Positions 18,892-29,010 are shown, counted from the first letter of the stretch. The stretch: DNA of 64,000 bases from Deltaproteobacteria bacterium (GCA_029261895.1 JAJDAK010000012.1:28680-92679); one strand, 5' to 3'. Notes: generated from the letters alone by a model not told the origin. A program made the numbers and translations.

Positions 18892-19937
18892 GGACGCCAG
18901 AGATCGATTGGCCGTCGGAACGGACCCGGATCAAACGGAAGCTCGATGGCACAGCCCTCGCGCGCCGAACGATACGCCGCGAGCATAATCTCTAAAACTG
19001 CCCGACCATCACTTCCTGAAGTTTCGGGTGTCTTGTCATCTCGAAAACATTGAAAGAAATGCTCCAGCTGCGCGCAGTAACCGTTGGATTCAAGTGGATC
19101 CGGTAGAATTGAATGCCAACCTTGATTCTCGCGGTTCAATTGCAAACCCGTTGAGCCCAAGAGATCTACCTGCAAGGTTCCTTCGCTTCCATGAACCTCA
19201 AGCAGGCTCTGCATGCCTGTCTGCACACACCACGAACTCTCGGAAACCAACGCCGCTCCACCCTCGAGTTCAAGAGTCACCAAAGCTTCGTCATCCAAAT
19301 CGGTACGTTCGCCATGAATTCGCGTTTGAATCTGTGCCGTCACCCGTCGGATCGGCGGCTTACCCATGAGCCATCGCAAACATTCGATGCTATGACAGCC
19401 CATGTCGAGCAACGCACCACCCCCCGCAGTTTCGGCGTGCCAAAACCAATCCGAGTACGGACCGCCGTGCTTTTCAAACTGCCGTGCGTAGAGGACCTGT
19501 CCTATCGCCCCCAGATCGAGCAGTTCCTTGGCACGTCGATAATGCGGCGCGAAGCAGAGGTTCTCCGCGTATGCCAAACCACGCTTCGCCTGTTTCGCCG
19601 CCGCGATCATCTGATCCGCTTCGTCCAACGTAAAACACAGCGGCTTCTCCACCACGACATGCTTTCCCGCTCTCAATGCCGCGAGTGCGTGTTCGGCGTG
19701 CAGTGAGTTCGGTGAATTCACGCAGACCACATCCACGTCTTTTCGCGACCAGAGCGCCGCGAGGTCGCTCCATTCAAGCGCTAGCTCCACATCAAACGAA
19801 GCCGCTAGCGCATCGGCGCTGGCCTGCGTCCGGGATGCAACAGCGATCAGCCGTGCATCCGAAATTCTGGCTAACGCTTCCGCGTAGGTTCGAGAGATCT
19901 CACCCGCACCCAGCAGCGCTACGCCAAGAACCGCCAT
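18888..19937 (-). CDS. Gfo/Idh/MocA-family oxidoreductase
   Basis: LLGAGEISRTYAEAL, VVCVNSPNSLHAEHALAALRAGKHVVVEKPLCFTLDEAD. Confidence 0.93.
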   Translation of the reverse strand: MAVLGVALLGAGEISRTYAEALARISDARLIAVASRTQASADALAASFDVELALEWSDLAALWSRKDVDVVCVNSPNSLHAEHALAALRAGKHVVVEKPLCFTLDEADQMIAAAKQAKRGLAYAENLCFAPHYRRAKELLDLGAIGQVLYARQFEKHGGPYSDWFWHAETAGGGALLDMGCHSIECLRWLMGKPPIRRVTAQIQTRIHGERTDLDDEALVTLELEGGAALVSESSWCVQTGMQSLLEVHGSEGTLQVDLLGSTGLQLNRENQGWHSILPDPLESNGYCAQLEHFFQCFRDDKTPETSGSDGRAVLEIMLAAYRSAREGCAIELPFDPGPFRRPIDLWRP

Positions 19938-19943
19938 CCCGTA

Positions 19944-21065
19944 CTAGAGATTGAGTAAGCGTGCGACGTTTTCGCGATGGTCGGTCGGACTGCCGTACGT
20001 GACTTCAATCGCCTTCGCGCGTTTGAAGTAGAGATGACAATCGTATTCCCAAGTAAACCCGACACCGCCATGAATCTGAATGTTCTCGCTGCTCGCGTGA
20101 CGATACGCATCCGAGGTATAGGCTTTCGCCATCGATGCAGCGAGCGGTGCTTCTTCGATGCCCTCTTCCAGCGCCCACGCGGCGTAGTAGGTGATCGACT
20201 TCGACGACTCGACCTCGATCAACATATCGGCGCACTTATGCTTGATCGCCTGGTTGACCCCGATTGGTTTACCAAATTGGATCCGCTCCTTCGCATACGC
20301 GACGGAATCCTCAAGCACCTTTTCGGACCCACCGACCGCTTCCGCTGCAAGCACAACCAACGACGCTTTGCGAACGGCTTCCCAAATCGACCAGCCCGCG
20401 TTTTCACGACCGAGCAACTCGCCCGGCGCATTGTCGAAGCGAACCTCCGCGATTCGTCGCGTTTGATCCATCGACTCCAGTGGAATGACTTCAACTCCCG
20501 GAGCGCCGCGATTCACCAAGAAGAGCGAAATACCGGCCTCGCCAACATCACCGGTGCGGGCTGCGACGATCAACGTGTCGGCAACCTCTGCGAACGGGAC
20601 AAAAAGTTTGGTGCCACTCAAGCGATACCCGCCGCCGTCTGATTTCGCTGCTGTTTGGAGATCGTCGGCATCTTCGCGACCCGATTCTTCGGTGATAGCA
20701 AACGTCAGAATCCGCTCGCCCGCAGCGACTGCAGACAGGATTTCTTTCTTTTGAGTATCTGAGCCTGCTTCAAGTAACCCAACGATCCCCTGCAACGTAC
20801 CGAAGAACGGCGATGGCAATAGCGAACGACCCATTTCTTCAAGCACGACCACCAGGTCAACAAATCCAAGCTCGGCGCCGCCGTATTGCTCGGGGATCAG
20901 CATACCGAGCCACCCCAACTCAGCCATCTTCTTCCACAGATCGGGATCGAAGCCGGTCTCCGTATCCATTAACGCGCGGACCTTCGCAATGGGCGCTTCG
21001 TTCTGCAGGAATTCGCGCGCGGTGCTGCGCAGAAACTCCTGTTCTTCAGTGAATCCAAAATTCAT
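19944..21065 (-). CDS. Acyl-CoA dehydrogenase family protein
   Basis: MNFGFTEEQEFLRSTAREFLQNE, LGMLIPEQYGGAELGFVDLVVVLEEMGR, ASSENIQIHGGVGFTWEYDCHLYFKRA. Confidence 0.95.
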   Translation of the reverse strand: MNFGFTEEQEFLRSTAREFLQNEAPIAKVRALMDTETGFDPDLWKKMAELGWLGMLIPEQYGGAELGFVDLVVVLEEMGRSLLPSPFFGTLQGIVGLLEAGSDTQKKEILSAVAAGERILTFAITEESGREDADDLQTAAKSDGGGYRLSGTKLFVPFAEVADTLIVAARTGDVGEAGISLFLVNRGAPGVEVIPLESMDQTRRIAEVRFDNAPGELLGRENAGWSIWEAVRKASLVVLAAEAVGGSEKVLEDSVAYAKERIQFGKPIGVNQAIKHKCADMLIEVESSKSITYYAAWALEEGIEEAPLAASMAKAYTSDAYRHASSENIQIHGGVGFTWEYDCHLYFKRAKAIEVTYGSPTDHRENVARLLNL

Positions 21066-21172
21066 CGCGGTCGTCTCCTTAGCCACGCCTACGAGCCGCC
21101 AGAATACAGTCAACCTGGCAATTTGTGGTAAGTAATGACTCCCACAATGGTTTCGAGTAAAGAACCCGGCAT

Positions 21173-21898
21173 ATGAGCGCCCAAGTCGTAGCGAAATCCG
21201 TGACCAAACATTTTGGCGACCACGTCGCATTGGACGACGTGAGCCTGGAGATCGCACCCGGCGAGATCTTCGGACTGATTGGGCCAAACGGCGCTGGCAA
21301 AACCACCTTTCTTCGCATTCTGACCGGATATCGCCTGCCGTCCGCAGGCGACGTGATCGTGGACGGTCATTCCGTACTGACCGAGCGTTCCGCGGTACAG
21401 AAGCGAATTGGATACGCATGCGAACAACCCAGGCTGTACATGGATCACACGGTCCAAAGCTTCCTGGCCCTCATGGGTCGCCTGCGAGGATTGAGCGGTG
21501 CATCACTCCGTAGCGCGATCGATCTCGCGGTCGAACGCTTCGGCTTAGAAGAAGTGATCAAGCGGCGCGTCGGCGTGCTCTCGAAAGGCTTTCGCCAGCG
21601 CGTATCACTCGCGCAGGCGCTGCTTCACCGGCCGCCACTCCTCGTGATCGATGAACCCACGGTAGGCCTTGATCCACGCCAGCAGTTAGAACTACGCCGC
21701 ATCATCCAGTCTCTCAGCGGATCCCATACCGTTTTGCTTTGCACCCACCAGCTTCGCGAAGCGGAAGCATGCTGTAACCGCGTCGCACTCTTGAACCGTG
21801 GACGGCTCGTACATATCAGCGGGAGCGACGAGTTCGGGGGTACGGGACAGTTGGAAGAATTTTTCTTGAGCAGCACCCAAGAGGTTCCAGAAGCTTGA
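21173..21898 (+). CDS. ABC transporter ATP-binding protein (GldA-like)
   Basis: Walker A GPNGAGKTT, LSKGFRQRVSLAQALLHRPPLLVIDEPTVGLDP. Confidence 0.93.
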   Translation: MSAQVVAKSVTKHFGDHVALDDVSLEIAPGEIFGLIGPNGAGKTTFLRILTGYRLPSAGDVIVDGHSVLTERSAVQKRIGYACEQPRLYMDHTVQSFLALMGRLRGLSGASLRSAIDLAVERFGLEEVIKRRVGVLSKGFRQRVSLAQALLHRPPLLVIDEPTVGLDPRQQLELRRIIQSLSGSHTVLLCTHQLREAEACCNRVALLNRGRLVHISGSDEFGGTGQLEEFFLSSTQEVPEA

Positions 21899-22692
21899 TT
21901 CATCGACTCGCGGCACTTTTCGTGAAAGAGCTTCGGACGCTCTTTGCATCGCCGATCGCCTACATCGTGCTAACTTCGTTCGTCTCGCTTTCGGGCGTGT
22001 ATTTTTTCCAGCACATCCTCGCGTACAACCGCCTGCTTTTCGTGATTCAATCAGAAGCGGTTTCGAGTCGCAGCTTTGACGCGGGCACGATACCAATTCA
22101 CGTAAACGCACTGAACGACCTGTTCATTCCGCTCTCCAATGATTTCAGTCTCTTTCTTTTAGCGGTCGTGCCTTTGATTACGATGCGCGTATTCGCCGAG
22201 GAGCGCGCGCAAGGAACCGATGAGCTTCTGCTCACCACCCCGCTTCGGAGCTGGGAAGTCGTGCTCGCAAAGTATGCAACGACATTCTTCTTCGTATTGC
22301 TGATCTTGGCCGCCAGTGCGATCTATCCGACGATTGTCGTCAATCAAAGCGGGCTCGGTATTGCCCACCTACTCACGCTTTACTTCGGACTCTTCGCGTA
22401 CGGTACCGCCATCGCGGCAATCGGTTTAGCCTGTTCATCGCTCACGCAGAGCCAGATCGTCGCGGCAATTCTCGCCTACGCGATTCCATTCATCTTCCTC
22501 GATTTCAGTTGGCTCGAACCTGCGCTCAGCGAAAACGTAGCAGGGTTCATGCGTACCTTGGCATTGCAAACGCGCTTTGAAGGCTTTGCACGCGGCGTGA
22601 TCGAACTGCGAAACCTGCTCTATTTTGGTGGCGCGGTCGTGATCGGTTTCACCGTCTCGCTGAGCGCCCTCGAACTCTCGAGGGCCCGCTAA
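21895..22692 (+). CDS. ABC transporter permease (GldF-like)
   Basis: Multi-TM; FVKELRTLFASPIAYIVLTSFVSLSGVYFF, RVFAEERAQGTDELLLTTPLRSWEVVLAKY; overlaps neighbours in an operon. Confidence 0.88.
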   Translation: MIHRLAALFVKELRTLFASPIAYIVLTSFVSLSGVYFFQHILAYNRLLFVIQSEAVSSRSFDAGTIPIHVNALNDLFIPLSNDFSLFLLAVVPLITMRVFAEERAQGTDELLLTTPLRSWEVVLAKYATTFFFVLLILAASAIYPTIVVNQSGLGIAHLLTLYFGLFAYGTAIAAIGLACSSLTQSQIVAAILAYAIPFIFLDFSWLEPALSENVAGFMRTLALQTRFEGFARGVIELRNLLYFGGAVVIGFTVSLSALELSRAR

Positions 22693-24224
22693 TGCGATTC
22701 ATGGCATCCGCGGGCTTGGTAATGATCTTGGCAGGCGTCGCGGCGTACTACACGACCGACGAACTCTCGATCTTTTCCGTGATCAATCTCAGTGTCGGAC
22801 CCGGCTTGCTGGTCTTTGTAGCGATTCAGGAGACCCGACGCTTTCAGGGCTTTCGGGGCACATTCGCTCGCCGCGTGATGCTGCGCTGGGCGCTCATTCT
22901 CACCACTGTCATCCTCGCAGTGGTCGCGATCAATACCGCGGGACGCCACTGGGCCGGATACTTGGACTTCACGATCGAACGGAGCTACACGCTCGCCGAG
23001 CAGACCGTCGAAGTTTGCAAGGAGCTCGCAGAGGACCCGTCGGGTACACCCGCAGAACTCCTATTTTTCAAAGACACGCATCTTGCGCGCGACGTGAACT
23101 TACTAATTCGAAGCTACGAATCGGCATGCGACAAAATCGATGCGCGCGAACTTCTGCTGGCCGAAGCCCCGAGCTACGCACAACCGCTGCTCAACGCATT
23201 CGAAGTGACCGTGCTCGCATGCCGCGACCAGAATTGCGAACTCGTTGGCTTTCCGAACGAAGAAAATATCACCAACGCATTGATCCGTTTGCTGAAGAAG
23301 CAGCAGATCTACGCCTACTTCATGTTTGGACACGGTGAAGTCGATCTCGCAAACACCACCCCGCTCGGGTTCTCCGAGCTTGCTGCATCTCTTCGCAATG
23401 TCGGTATCGAGCCGCGCGGTCTGGTGGGCCCCGCACTGACGGAAATTCCCACAGACGCCGCGTTTTTAATCTTGGCTGCACCGCAGCGCGATTGGCTCGA
23501 TGCCGAAATCGAAATACTGCGCGGCTACCTCAATGGCGGCGGGCGTGCGCTCGTATTCCTCGAACCCGAAATCGACATCAACTTTAATGGCTTGCTTGAA
23601 GAATGGGGGTTCGAGCTCCCTCCCGGTGTGGTTTCGGACCGCGCGGTGAGTCCACTGATCGAAGATCCGGATCCCATCAGTCTCCTGGTCAATCGCTATA
23701 ACACCTTCCACGCCATCACTCGCAAGATGGGGCCGCGGACCATGACTCTCCTGCCGGGAACACGCGCGGTACTCTCTGTACGTAAACCTGAACCCGACGA
23801 TCGAATCGGCGGGATCGCATTTTCAAGCGAGCATGCGTGGATCGAAAGCGACACCCGGGCGGCATTGCAGGGCCGTCCAACCCAACCGGATCCCGGCGAA
23901 CTCGGAGGTCGGGAAATTCCGTTGGTGGCGGCCGGCAGCTACCCGCGCGAAGGACAGGAAGCTCGCCTGGTCATCTTCGGCGATAGAGATTTCGCCTCGA
24001 ATCGACGCCTGCCCACCCTGTATAACGTGGATCTTCTGCTGAACGCGGTTCGTTGGCTCGCGGAGGACGAACGGCATATTGGAATCCGCGCGAAAACCTG
24101 GACGCCCCATCAAGACCCGTTCACGCTGCAACAAACACTGAAATACTTCTATTCCTTCGCATTCCTACTCCCTGAGGTGCTGCTGCTCATCGGGATCAAC
24201 GCCTGGTACCGCCAGCGGGGCTAG
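22692..24224 (+). CDS. Gld-type ABC auxiliary protein (GldG-like)
   Basis: Two N-terminal TMs, C-terminal TM, extracytoplasmic domain (EILRGYLNGGGRALVFLEPE); position after ATPase and permease. Confidence 0.85.
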   Translation: MRFMASAGLVMILAGVAAYYTTDELSIFSVINLSVGPGLLVFVAIQETRRFQGFRGTFARRVMLRWALILTTVILAVVAINTAGRHWAGYLDFTIERSYTLAEQTVEVCKELAEDPSGTPAELLFFKDTHLARDVNLLIRSYESACDKIDARELLLAEAPSYAQPLLNAFEVTVLACRDQNCELVGFPNEENITNALIRLLKKQQIYAYFMFGHGEVDLANTTPLGFSELAASLRNVGIEPRGLVGPALTEIPTDAAFLILAAPQRDWLDAEIEILRGYLNGGGRALVFLEPEIDINFNGLLEEWGFELPPGVVSDRAVSPLIEDPDPISLLVNRYNTFHAITRKMGPRTMTLLPGTRAVLSVRKPEPDDRIGGIAFSSEHAWIESDTRAALQGRPTQPDPGELGGREIPLVAAGSYPREGQEARLVIFGDRDFASNRRLPTLYNVDLLLNAVRWLAEDERHIGIRAKTWTPHQDPFTLQQTLKYFYSFAFLLPEVLLLIGINAWYRQRG

Positions 24225-24459
24225 CGGTCGGCCCTGCACCCGGGTTGCCTGCGCTTGAAGTTGAAGATTCACCGCAACTTTCCCGTCCAACCCGCCACTG
24301 AACCGATACTGTGGTGCGGGTGTTTCCAGTGGCACTCGAAATCGGGTCATGCGATGTAGTAGGATTCGAGCCCCCAGCGATTCCAGTGAATCGTCCAGAT
24401 GCAGTTTGGGGCGATAACAACTGGGATATTGCTCAGTAGATGAGAGGAGATTTCGGGCC

Positions 24460-25200
24460 ATGAAGCAGCGAATATTTGGAACCGTCGCGATGATTTTCGC
24501 GTTGACGTTGGCAGGCTGCCAACCGTCGAGCAGTGATCAGGCGGAACAGCTTATTGAACAAAACAAGAAGATCCTTGCGAAGCTCAAGAAGATCGAAGAC
24601 GACATGAAGACCGCCAAAGCGGCTCCGGCGGCTCGACGGCCTCAGGCCCCGCAGGAAGACCCGAATAAGGTTTATGACATCGATCTAGCGAACGCGCCCA
24701 TCAAGGGTAAGGCAGAAGCCAAGGTCACGTTGGTCGAGTACTCTGACTTTCAGTGTCCGTACTGCTCACGCGTGAACCCGCTAATCAAGTCGCTGATGGA
24801 TAAGTATCCAAACGACTTGAAGGTAGCGTTCAAGCACTTCCCGCTGAGCTTCCACCAGGCCGCACGCCCGGCGGCAGCCGCATCCATGGCCGCTCAGGCA
24901 CAGGGTAAGTTCTGGGAAATGCACGATGCGATCTTCGCGAATCAGAGTGCACTCAACGCTGCGAATTTCGACGACATGGCCACGAAGGCCGGCCTTGATC
25001 TTGCGAAGTTCAAGTCGGATCTCGAAGCCAATCGCGCGAAATACGACGAAGCCATTTCGTCCGACTTCAAACAAGGTCAGGCGGTGGGCGTTCGCGGTAC
25101 GCCGACGCTCTACTTGAACGGTAAGAAGGTTCAGAACCGTTCGGTCGAGGGTATCAGCGCAATGATCGAATCCGCGCTAAAGGGTGACTCAGACTCCTAA
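24460..25200 (+). CDS. DsbA-family thioredoxin-fold lipoprotein
   Basis: Lipobox LAGC; EYSDFQCPYCSRVNPLIKSL; cis-Pro GVRGTPTLYLNGKKV. Confidence 0.92.
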   Translation: MKQRIFGTVAMIFALTLAGCQPSSSDQAEQLIEQNKKILAKLKKIEDDMKTAKAAPAARRPQAPQEDPNKVYDIDLANAPIKGKAEAKVTLVEYSDFQCPYCSRVNPLIKSLMDKYPNDLKVAFKHFPLSFHQAARPAAAASMAAQAQGKFWEMHDAIFANQSALNAANFDDMATKAGLDLAKFKSDLEANRAKYDEAISSDFKQGQAVGVRGTPTLYLNGKKVQNRSVEGISAMIESALKGDSDS

Positions 25201-25219
25201 ACGAGTCGACGATGAATTA

Positions 25220-25254
25220 AAGCCGGTGGCCTACGCGGTCACCGGCTTTTTCAT
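25220..25254 (+). terminator. Rho-independent terminator after the DsbA-like gene
   Basis: AAGCCGGTG-gcctacgcggt-CACCGGCTT followed by a T-rich run. Confidence 0.88.
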
Positions 25255-25270
25255 TTTGGGTCCGCGACCG

Positions 25271-25978
25271 TTACCCCGCCTGCAGCGCCGAAAGAAATTG
25301 TCGAATGCGCGCCGCGTTAGCGCCTAGGTCGCCCCGTCCCAACCGTGATTTCGATCGCATGTCGATTCGCGTGCCTGCCCCCTCGGGTGTCAGACGAATC
25401 ACGATATCGTCGACGAAGCGGAAAACTTTGCTGGTCGACGTCGCGCGAATGATCCCCTGTACGGCATTGGCTTCGATGATCTCCCAATCCGCGTTTGCTT
25501 CAGCGATCGCAAGTGCCTGCTCGAACGCTTGCGCGGGTGCAAGGCTGAGAGAGACGGGTTGGATGTCTGGATAAGCAGCGCGCTGAATCTCGGCGAGATC
25601 CGTCGGTTCGTCCGCCTCGGGCAACGGCGACGCCGCTGCAGCAACATCGACCCGCATCGCGGGTGGGTTTTCGAGGTCTGTGGTGATGTCGTTGATCATC
25701 GGCGCGGGATCGCGAAGACGCGTGGCGAAAACGATAAGGAAGAGCAAAACGGGCACCAATGCAGCTTTCAAGGCTTGAGGTCGCCAGCTCCGTCCCCAGG
25801 CCGCGGCAAACGCGGCGGCGCCAGCGAAGATCATGCCGAAGACCGCGGCAAGCACGACCCCCATGAAGAACAGGCCAAAGCCCGCGTCCGGCCCGAGCAG
25901 CCCGCTATAACTGCCGAGCGGCCCGATCGTCACGAGCGTCAGAATGATGTAAGTGGGTAAACGCCATGCCATGGTCAT
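25271..25978 (-). CDS. DUF1499-family membrane protein
   Basis: N-terminal TMs; C-terminal AYPDIQPVSLSLAPAQAFEQALAIA...VDDIVIRLTPEGAGTRIDMRSKSRLGRGDLGANAARIR. Confidence 0.8.
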   Translation of the reverse strand: MTMAWRLPTYIILTLVTIGPLGSYSGLLGPDAGFGLFFMGVVLAAVFGMIFAGAAAFAAAWGRSWRPQALKAALVPVLLFLIVFATRLRDPAPMINDITTDLENPPAMRVDVAAAASPLPEADEPTDLAEIQRAAYPDIQPVSLSLAPAQAFEQALAIAEANADWEIIEANAVQGIIRATSTSKVFRFVDDIVIRLTPEGAGTRIDMRSKSRLGRGDLGANAARIRQFLSALQAG

Positions 25979-26067
25979 GAGACTCCTCCTGCGTGATCCA
26001 GGCCGGCATTCTAGCGTGACCGGCGCCCCACTTGTTGCATTCCGTCAAAGACGCCACGCTACCCAGC

Positions 26068-26964
26068 ATGGGACATGACCACGGGGGCCACGAAGCCTCG
26101 AGCCGCAGCCGCTTGCGCGCCGCACTCGCAATTACAGCTACGATTTTCATCCTTGAACTGGTCGGAGGCGTAATCACCGGATCCATCGCGTTGCTCGCCG
26201 ACGCTGGCCACATGCTGACCGACGTCGGCGCACTCACCGTGGCACTCTTCGCAGCCTATCTCGCGAGCCGCCCGCGTGACGCGCAAATGAGCTTTGGTTA
26301 CGGGCGCGTGGAGATCCTGGCTGCGCTTGGGAACGGCGTCCTGCTTGGCGGCGTGAGCGTCGCCATCCTATTCGAGTCGCTGGAACGCCTTTGGGAGCCA
26401 CGCAGCATTGATCCGCTACCGATGATCACGATCGCGGTGATCGGACTCGCGGCCAATTTGGTTTCTGCGAAAATCCTGCAGCCCGCCGCCCACCGCAACC
26501 TGAATACAAAAGCCGCGCTCTTCCACGTGATCGGCGACGCGCTCGGCTCGGTCGCGGCGATTGTCGCAGGCCTATCGATCTGGCTTTGGAACTGGACCCC
26601 CGCTGACGCGCTCGCAGGACTGGTGATCGCCTTGCTGGTCGTGGGCAGCGCGGTGCATCTGGTCCGGGAATCCATCGGAATTCTGCTCGACGGCGTACCC
26701 CGCCACCTCAACCTTCAAGAAATTGCCAAAGAGGTCGTCGACATCGCGGGCATCAAAGCCGTCCATGACCTGCATATCTGGACGGTTTCCTCAGGATTCT
26801 TCTCCATGAGCGCACATGTCGACTTGGTATCCGGCGCCGATGCCGAGGCCGCCCGACGACAGGTCCATCAGTTGCTGCACCAGAAATACGGGATCGTTCA
26901 CACGACGATTCAGACCGAAGCCGCCCCCGCGCTACTGAGCATCGAAGGCGAGCGTACCCTATAA
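26068..26964 (+). CDS. Cation diffusion facilitator (CzcD/ZitB-like) transporter
   Basis: MGHDHGGHEASS N-terminus, SIALLADAGHMLTDVGALTVALFA, FHVIGDALGSVAAIVAG, VHDLHIWTVSSG. Confidence 0.93.
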   Translation: MGHDHGGHEASSRSRLRAALAITATIFILELVGGVITGSIALLADAGHMLTDVGALTVALFAAYLASRPRDAQMSFGYGRVEILAALGNGVLLGGVSVAILFESLERLWEPRSIDPLPMITIAVIGLAANLVSAKILQPAAHRNLNTKAALFHVIGDALGSVAAIVAGLSIWLWNWTPADALAGLVIALLVVGSAVHLVRESIGILLDGVPRHLNLQEIAKEVVDIAGIKAVHDLHIWTVSSGFFSMSAHVDLVSGADAEAARRQVHQLLHQKYGIVHTTIQTEAAPALLSIEGERTL

Positions 26965-27005
26965 TGCGGCCCGCCCGACTTGGGGAAATCGACGACAGGA
27001 ACTGA

Positions 27006-27251
27006 ATGGCTAAGAAAGACCTCATCCAGGTCAGCGGTACAGTGGATAAAATTCTCGGCGGCGGCCGCTACCGCATCACGCTCGACAATGGACATACCAT
27101 CACTGCGCAGCTCAGCGGGCGCATGCGTCGGTTCCATATCCGGGTCATTTCAGGCGATCGCGTGCAATGCGGCGTTTCGCCCTACGACCCCACGCACGGC
27201 TTCATCACCTACCGCGAGCCTCCGGGTGGACGGCCCGGACCTGCCACCTAG
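27006..27251 (+). CDS. infA: Translation initiation factor IF-1
   Basis: QVSGTVDKILGGGRYRITLDNGHTITAQLSGRMRRFHIRVISGDRVQCGVSPYDPTHGFITYR; 81 aa with a C-terminal extension. Confidence 0.88.
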   Translation: MAKKDLIQVSGTVDKILGGGRYRITLDNGHTITAQLSGRMRRFHIRVISGDRVQCGVSPYDPTHGFITYREPPGGRPGPAT

Positions 27252-27254
27252 TCC

Positions 27255-28370
27255 TTAGGCGCGGAGCGCACGCCCGATCTTTTTGCGATTTCGGTTGATG
27301 TCACGCAGATAGGCGATGCCGTCCTGCGCGACCGCTTCACCCACGGTTTCATCGCTCTCCGCTTCAAGCTCTTTCATATCAACCCATGCGGCATATAGCG
27401 GCGCCGTGCGATCCGTGATGATGCCGGCCTTGAGTAACGTCTTGATCAAGACGCGGAAAATATTCGTGCCCTGACGCATCAGCCGACGCCGATCTTCGTC
27501 ACCGAAGGATTCCGCGACCGCACTTCTAACCCATTCCCAATCCAAACCGAACTGTTGATAGATCACCTGCTTCTGCTCCGGGCTCACCAGGTTGTAGAAG
27601 ATGGTTTCGAAACAACGCGCCGCCCAGTCTTCGACCTTCTCGTGTTCCTCAGTAGTCAGTTTGGGCACCGTTCGATCCGCCCAAATTTTTCCAAAGCGAT
27701 GATGAAACGCTTCATCGGTCATGACCAACTGCACCATACGCCGCAGCAACGGATCACGCGTCTTCGAATGGATCGTCGCAAACGCTCCCATCGCAAGACC
27801 TTCGATCAACATCTGCATCCCGACAAGTTTCTTATAAACCTCAGGCGCGAGCACGACTTCGTTGAGCAACCCGCCTAACGTTTTGCCGACGGGGAGCGGC
27901 GTGCCGAAGCGATGTTTGATGTACATCGAAAACGCGGTGACATGTCGTGCTTCTTCTCGCGTTTGATTCGCCGCGTATTCCTGCGCGCCCGGATCACGAA
28001 GGATGTGACAGAGACTCGCCGAGAGCGAAAGCGCGCCTTGCTCGCCGTGCAAAATGCTGGAGAGCGACCAACGCGTGCTCTGGTTCACCAACTCAATTTG
28101 CTGACCTTCATCGAGACGATCCGTGACCGCGGTGTTCATCTCCATAATGAAATCGCGCGGCATCAACGTATCGTGCTTCATGTCGAAATCATCGTCATTG
28201 AAGTCGAGATACGCGGGATCGGTTGGGTCCCAGAAATGATCCACCGTCGCTGAGATGATCTCATCGAACGCATCGGTACGTTCACCGTAACGCTCGACAT
28301 CGATCATCGATGGAAAATCGCGCGGATCAACTGCGTTGTAAATAGGATCGTGCGTAATATGGTCAGGCAT
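27255..28370 (-). CDS. Ferritin-like/di-iron domain protein
   Basis: Paired E...EARH and E(A)FHHRF helical motifs (TREEARHVTAF, MTDEAFHHRFGKIWADRT). Confidence 0.7.
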   Translation of the reverse strand: MPDHITHDPIYNAVDPRDFPSMIDVERYGERTDAFDEIISATVDHFWDPTDPAYLDFNDDDFDMKHDTLMPRDFIMEMNTAVTDRLDEGQQIELVNQSTRWSLSSILHGEQGALSLSASLCHILRDPGAQEYAANQTREEARHVTAFSMYIKHRFGTPLPVGKTLGGLLNEVVLAPEVYKKLVGMQMLIEGLAMGAFATIHSKTRDPLLRRMVQLVMTDEAFHHRFGKIWADRTVPKLTTEEHEKVEDWAARCFETIFYNLVSPEQKQVIYQQFGLDWEWVRSAVAESFGDEDRRRLMRQGTNIFRVLIKTLLKAGIITDRTAPLYAAWVDMKELEAESDETVGEAVAQDGIAYLRDINRNRKKIGRALRA

Positions 28371-28383
28371 GGTTACGTTCCTT

Positions 28384-29010
28384 CTAGCCACATATATCTG
28401 ATTGAATCCCGATCACTCCCGAGAGTTGCATCGTGACAAGCGTTTCCAACACGGTGTCTCGATCGGTCCCCGGTTGAGACTCCGCCCACCAGGTAATCAC
28501 TCGAGCCCACATACCCACGATGGCCTGCGCGGCCACCATGGGATCGGTCATCACTGGCACCTCCGCATGCGAGCGGCGGTGTTCCAAATCCTCCGCAACC
28601 CATCCGACTAGGTGATCTAAAACGTCAGCACCCAGCCCTCCGCCGGCGTGATCACGGCCAAAGAGAATGCGCACGACGTCGCCGTTTTCTTCGGCGAAGC
28701 GAAGCAACTCGGACGCGCGTTGGCGCATGGCTGCCAGATGATCACGGCTGTCTTCTTGGCGCGCGACTTCAAGCCTGGCCTTGAGCGACTCGATGGCTTC
28801 GAAAACGATCTCCCGAAAGAGATCATGCTTGTCTTTGAAATGCAGATAGAAGGTTCCGGACGCTACACCGGCGCGGTTGGCGATTTCGTGCGTCGTGACC
28901 TTGTGGAGCCCGCGCTCCGCGAAGAGTGTTCGCGCGCTCGCACGGAGCCGCTGGCTCGTGGCCTCTCGGCTGCGTTGCGGGGCTGATTTTAATGCGGGAC
29001 TGACACTCAT
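28384..29010 (-). CDS. TetR-family transcriptional regulator
   Basis: LRASARTLFAERGLHKVTTHEIANRAGVASGTFYLHFKDKHDLFREIV. Confidence 0.93.
   Translation of the reverse strand: MSVSPALKSAPQRSREATSQRLRASARTLFAERGLHKVTTHEIANRAGVASGTFYLHFKDKHDLFREIVFEAIESLKARLEVARQEDSRDHLAAMRQRASELLRFAEENGDVVRILFGRDHAGGGLGADVLDHLVGWVAEDLEHRRSHAEVPVMTDPMVAAQAIVGMWARVITWWAESQPGTDRDTVLETLVTMQLSGVIGIQSDICG

Noticed and set aside
21173-24224. Gliding motility locus
   Set aside because: Only the ABC module is present; no other gld/spr or type IX genes are in the window.
24165-24461. ORF 24165-24461 (-)
   Set aside because: Overlaps the GldG 3' end and the leader of the DsbA-like gene; no recognisable motif or SD.
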